DNA of 7,746 nt from NCBI GenBank assembly GCA_947483345.1, contig CANKNL010000145.1:1-7746 (forward strand). Reading direction: 5' to 3'. The position numbers were made by a program, and so were the translations under genes. How positions within the stretch are numbered: the stretch's first letter is position 1; each line of letters opens with the position of its first letter. The notes beneath the pieces were generated by a model. That model was given only the letters and a program-made list of their open reading frames with translations. It was not told where the DNA came from and ran no database searches. This document shows positions 6,185-7,746 of the stretch, one piece after another. Source of the DNA: Chitinophagaceae bacterium (GTDB lineage Bacteria > Bacteroidota > Bacteroidia > Chitinophagales > Chitinophagaceae).

Positions 6185-7107
6185 CAGCTTTGTTTATATA
6201 AACTATCCAAAGGACTGAATACAGTAAGAGCCGAAGGCTTAGCTATATGGAGGTACAGCATAGTAGTTTCTATATGTGCATGCCCCAGCAACTCTTTAAT
6301 GGTTAGAATATTTATACCCTGTTCCAAAAGATGGGTAGCATAACTATGGCGCAACGTATGTGTATGTACATCTTTACGAATACCTGCACGTTTTACTGCC
6401 TGTGCAATTACCCATTGCGTACCGCGTTGTGATAAGCCTTGCCCATCATTGCCTTCAAATAAATATTTGTGTGGGTTTTCTGCCCTAATATATTGAGCAA
6501 TGCCACGGCTAAGCATTTTGCCCAGGGGTATGCATCTGTCTTTGGAACCTTTGCCCTGCCGCACGTGCAACATGCCGCGTTCCAGGTCGGCATCAGCTAT
6601 TTGCACATTGCGTACTTCACTGCAACGCAGGCCACAACCGTAGCACAACCCAATGATAAGGCGGTGTTTTAAAAGTTTACATGCAGCCAGTAATGCTTTT
6701 ACTTCTGTACCATTAAGAACAACGGGGAGTTTAACATCCTTATCTATTGAAGGCAAAGAAAACTGTTTGTATTCAAGTCCCCGCAATCTGCATGCATAGC
6801 GAAGGCCATACACGGTGAATTTAAAAAAGGTAGCTGAGACAGTGCCACGGCTTTTTATAAGGTGGAGATAATCCATTACCTGCTCAGCATCCAGATCAAG
6901 CGCCAGGCAGTTGTAATGCAGCGACAGGTGGGCCAGTTGCCGGCAATAATTGGTGAGGGTGCTCTTGCTTTTTCCACTGATGCAAATTGCACGTTCCATC
7001 TCTTTGTACAGATCAGAAAATCCTGTTACTTTGCTGCAGGCTTGTTGTACAATGGTTACATAATCATTAGCCGCCGTACGCAGCCCGGTAGTTTGTTTTG
7101 TTTGCAT
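6184..7107 (-). CDS. Tyrosine recombinase (XerC/D-like) of the IS91-type element
   Basis: From the ATG at 7107-7105 the protein has 307 residues; a TTG at 7131 would add eight (MHLTKNLF), and ATG is preferred. An N-terminal SAM-like core-binding domain (about 20-115, with KSKSTLTNYCRQLAHLSLHY) precedes the catalytic domain. The catalytic set is complete: R161 in GCGLRCSEVRNV, the Lys of QGKGSKDR, H250 and R253 in HTLRHSYATHLLE, H276 in LLGHAHIETT and Y285 in MLYLHIAKPS. The C-terminus ends FSPLDSL, reminiscent of the SPLD tail of integron integrases. However, the extra IntI-specific segment upstream of HTLRH is absent: SQRGTQWVIAQAVKRAGIRK runs straight into the motif. It is therefore assigned to the IS91-associated group, where it probably helps transposition or resolution. 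It is translationally coupled to the transposase. Confidence 0.9.
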   Translation of the reverse strand: MQTKQTTGLRTAANDYVTIVQQACSKVTGFSDLYKEMERAICISGKSKSTLTNYCRQLAHLSLHYNCLALDLDAEQVMDYLHLIKSRGTVSATFFKFTVYGLRYACRLRGLEYKQFSLPSIDKDVKLPVVLNGTEVKALLAACKLLKHRLIIGLCYGCGLRCSEVRNVQIADADLERGMLHVRQGKGSKDRCIPLGKMLSRGIAQYIRAENPHKYLFEGNDGQGLSQRGTQWVIAQAVKRAGIRKDVHTHTLRHSYATHLLEQGINILTIKELLGHAHIETTMLYLHIAKPSALTVFSPLDSLYKQS

Positions 7108-7135
7108 AAAAAGGTTTTTAGTTAAATGCAAAACA

Positions 7136-7165
7136 AAAGCACTCTTCGTTCCCGGAGAGTGCTTT
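7136..7165. repeat. Perfect 10-bp stem-loop upstream of the recombinase gene
   Basis: AAAGCACTCT (7136-7145) pairs perfectly with AGAGTGCTTT (7156-7165) around a 10-base loop. On the minus strand the stem is followed by TGTTTTGC and the recombinase start 29 bases on. It may be the ter-end hairpin of the IS91-type element, an attenuator of its operon, or both. Confidence 0.6.
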
Positions 7166-7185
7166 AAAAACTACCGTAGGTTTAG

Positions 7186-7316
7186 TACAACAGGCGTTTG
7201 GCTCAATGGCGGGTGACGTGGTTAATTGAACATTCTACCTCGCATCAACTTTTGTGCTGTATTGACAGTTTTGTGCTCCGAAATCCGCCACTGCGCCAAG
7301 CGCCAAAACGTTAGCG
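7186..7316 (+). repeat. attC-like recombination site C
   Basis: This is the clearest site. GTACAAC (7185-7191) with AACAGGCG starts it. Left arm 7193-7212 and right arm 7285-7304 pair at 17 of 20 positions, separated by about 72 bases. It ends AAAACGTTAGCG, so AAC and GTT frame a site of about 130 bp, within the attC size range. Its last 22 bases (7295-7316) match the repaired end of site A at 19 of 22 positions, sharing CGCCAAGC and AACGTTAGC. The third purine of GTTRRRY is C here. Short imperfections interrupt the arms, as expected for attC sites, which are recognised as folded single strands. Confidence 0.7.
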
Positions 7317-7359
7317 GTCAACCTAAAAGACCACCCGACCGACAATAAATGAACAGAAA

Positions 7360-7485
7360 ATGAAAGATAATATGCCAACGCTTCCGCAAAATCAAAAGAG
7401 CTACATCCCATCACTAAAAGCCGACCCAATGCAGCACATTTGCTTTTGCCCAACCGCACAGATACTACATAATTTTAAAAAATGA
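7360..7485 (+). CDS. Hypothetical 41-aa ORF overlapping the next gene
   Basis: ATG at 7360-7362 opens 41 codons (MKDNMPTLPQNQKSYIPSLK at the start, ending HNFKK) closed by TGA at 7483-7485. The stop overlaps the start of the next gene as ATGA, a typical coupling arrangement. It begins 44 bases after the GTTAGCG end of site C, a usual distance for the first gene of a cassette. No domain, signal or membrane segment is visible; two Cys are close together (CFC). It could be a leader peptide, a small partner protein or a chance frame. The overlap and position are the only support. Confidence 0.35.
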   Translation: MKDNMPTLPQNQKSYIPSLKADPMQHICFCPTAQILHNFKK

Positions 7486-7746
7486 AACGACAGTATAAAG
7501 CAAGCTATCTTGACAAGAATGTATTTGACAGCATTACCCATTTGCGAAAAGGGAATGCATTCAAGTATAAAGTCCTTGGCTTGCTTGAATCACTTTCAAC
7601 CTTTGATACATTAACTGACATTGACTTAGACAATCCAACTTCTATTCATTCGCTATTAGCAGTAGCAAACAATATAATCACGAGAGGTAATCCGACAATT
7701 TGCAGCAATAATATTTCTTCTAAACTAAAAGAATTTTCAACAGGAC
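7482..7746 (+). CDS. Unrecognised gene, 5' part (open at window edge)
   Basis: ATG at 7482-7484 starts an open frame that continues to the window end: 88 complete codons without a stop. The visible product begins MKRQYKASYLDKNVFDSITH and continues with KYKVLGLLESLSTFDTLTDI, then a stretch rich in Ser, Asn and Leu. There is no signal peptide or transmembrane segment; it looks soluble and mostly helical. I do not recognise a family. It follows site C and is coupled by ATGA to the 41-codon ORF, so it is read as the main gene of the next cassette. The leader AATTTTAAAAA is A/T-rich without Shine-Dalgarno. Confidence 0.65.
   Translation, partial: MKRQYKASYLDKNVFDSITHLRKGNAFKYKVLGLLESLSTFDTLTDIDLDNPTSIHSLLAVANNIITRGNPTICSNNISSKLKEFSTG

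Larger units (their letters stand above)
4818..7165 (-). mobile_element. IS91-family (HUH) element with associated tyrosine recombinase; ends approximate
   Basis: Two coupled minus-strand genes, a tyrosine recombinase (7107-6184) followed by an IS91 transposase (6184-5048), form the two-gene arrangement known for many IS91-family members. IS91 elements move by rolling-circle replication, have no terminal inverted repeats or target duplication, and lie next to GTTC/CTTG at the ori end, downstream of the transposase. On the minus strand GTTC occurs at 4817-4814, so 4818 is proposed as the ori boundary. The ter end is put at the strong hairpin 7136-7165 but could lie up to about 7185. The interior is visibly more GC-rich than the flanking genes, consistent with separate origin. 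Confidence 0.75.

Noticed and set aside
5010..6343. Plus-strand open frames at 5010-5273, 5306-5581, 5732-5926, 5984-6343 and 6012-6218
   Set aside because: They lie antisense to the IS91 transposase and the end of the recombinase, have no recognisable domains and have unnatural compositions rich in Cys and His; they are frame shadows.
6184..7107. Integron integrase IntI for the array
   Set aside because: The recombinase is coupled to an IS91 transposase and lacks the extra IntI segment before the HTLRH motif; only the SPLD tail is shared.
117..7316. CRISPR array
   Set aside because: The repeated blocks are far apart, differ in length and separate protein genes; there are no regular short spacers.

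Overview
The window looks like accessory DNA from a member of the Bacteroidota, plausibly a Chitinophagaceae-like or Sphingobacteriia-like environmental bacterium. This rests on the AT-rich coding style, two lipoproteins with a short MKK/MKR signal and an early lipobox Cys, start codons with A/T-rich leaders and no Shine-Dalgarno, and the insertion-sequence types. No core housekeeping gene is present, so the genus cannot be fixed.

Layout on the + strand: (1) the last 34 codons of an unknown gene (1-105); (2) a structured non-coding site A (117-306) interrupted by a complete IS1182-family element (307-1969) flanked by ACGT; (3) a secreted cyclase-family lipoprotein on the minus strand (2060-2863), a 48-bp palindrome (2955-3002) and a 53-codon ORF (3029-3190); (4) a short site B (3204-3238) and a lipoprotein with a small molybdopterin-oxidoreductase-type domain (3305-3913); (5) site D (3917-4013), an internally deleted SRPBCC/Aha1-like gene (4093-4263) and a PhnB-like VOC protein (4299-4736); (6) site E (4753-4814), then an IS91-family HUH element with its own tyrosine recombinase (about 4818-7165, genes on the minus strand); (7) site C (7186-7316), a 41-codon ORF and the first 88 codons of an unknown gene running off the edge.

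The unifying observation is that sites A, B, D, E and C sit between genes, usually 4-17 bases after a plus-strand stop codon. They share sequence: AACAGGTGGTTT at the left of A and B, AACAGGCG at the left of C, a 40-bp block 32/40 identical between A and D, and a 22-base right end 19/22 identical between C and A once the IS is removed. A and C also have long imperfect inverted arms framed by AAC...GTTAGC, the architecture of integron attC sites. I read the window as an integron-type gene cassette array without an integrase in view (a CALIN-like cluster), later invaded by two insertion sequences. The IS1182 element split the AAC/GTTAGC core of site A, and the IS91-like element lies immediately after site E.

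The passengers are small single genes (two lipoproteins, a VOC protein, an SRPBCC remnant and several unrecognised ORFs), typical of cassette cargo. No joint pathway is evident among them; what links them is the repeated site, not metabolism.
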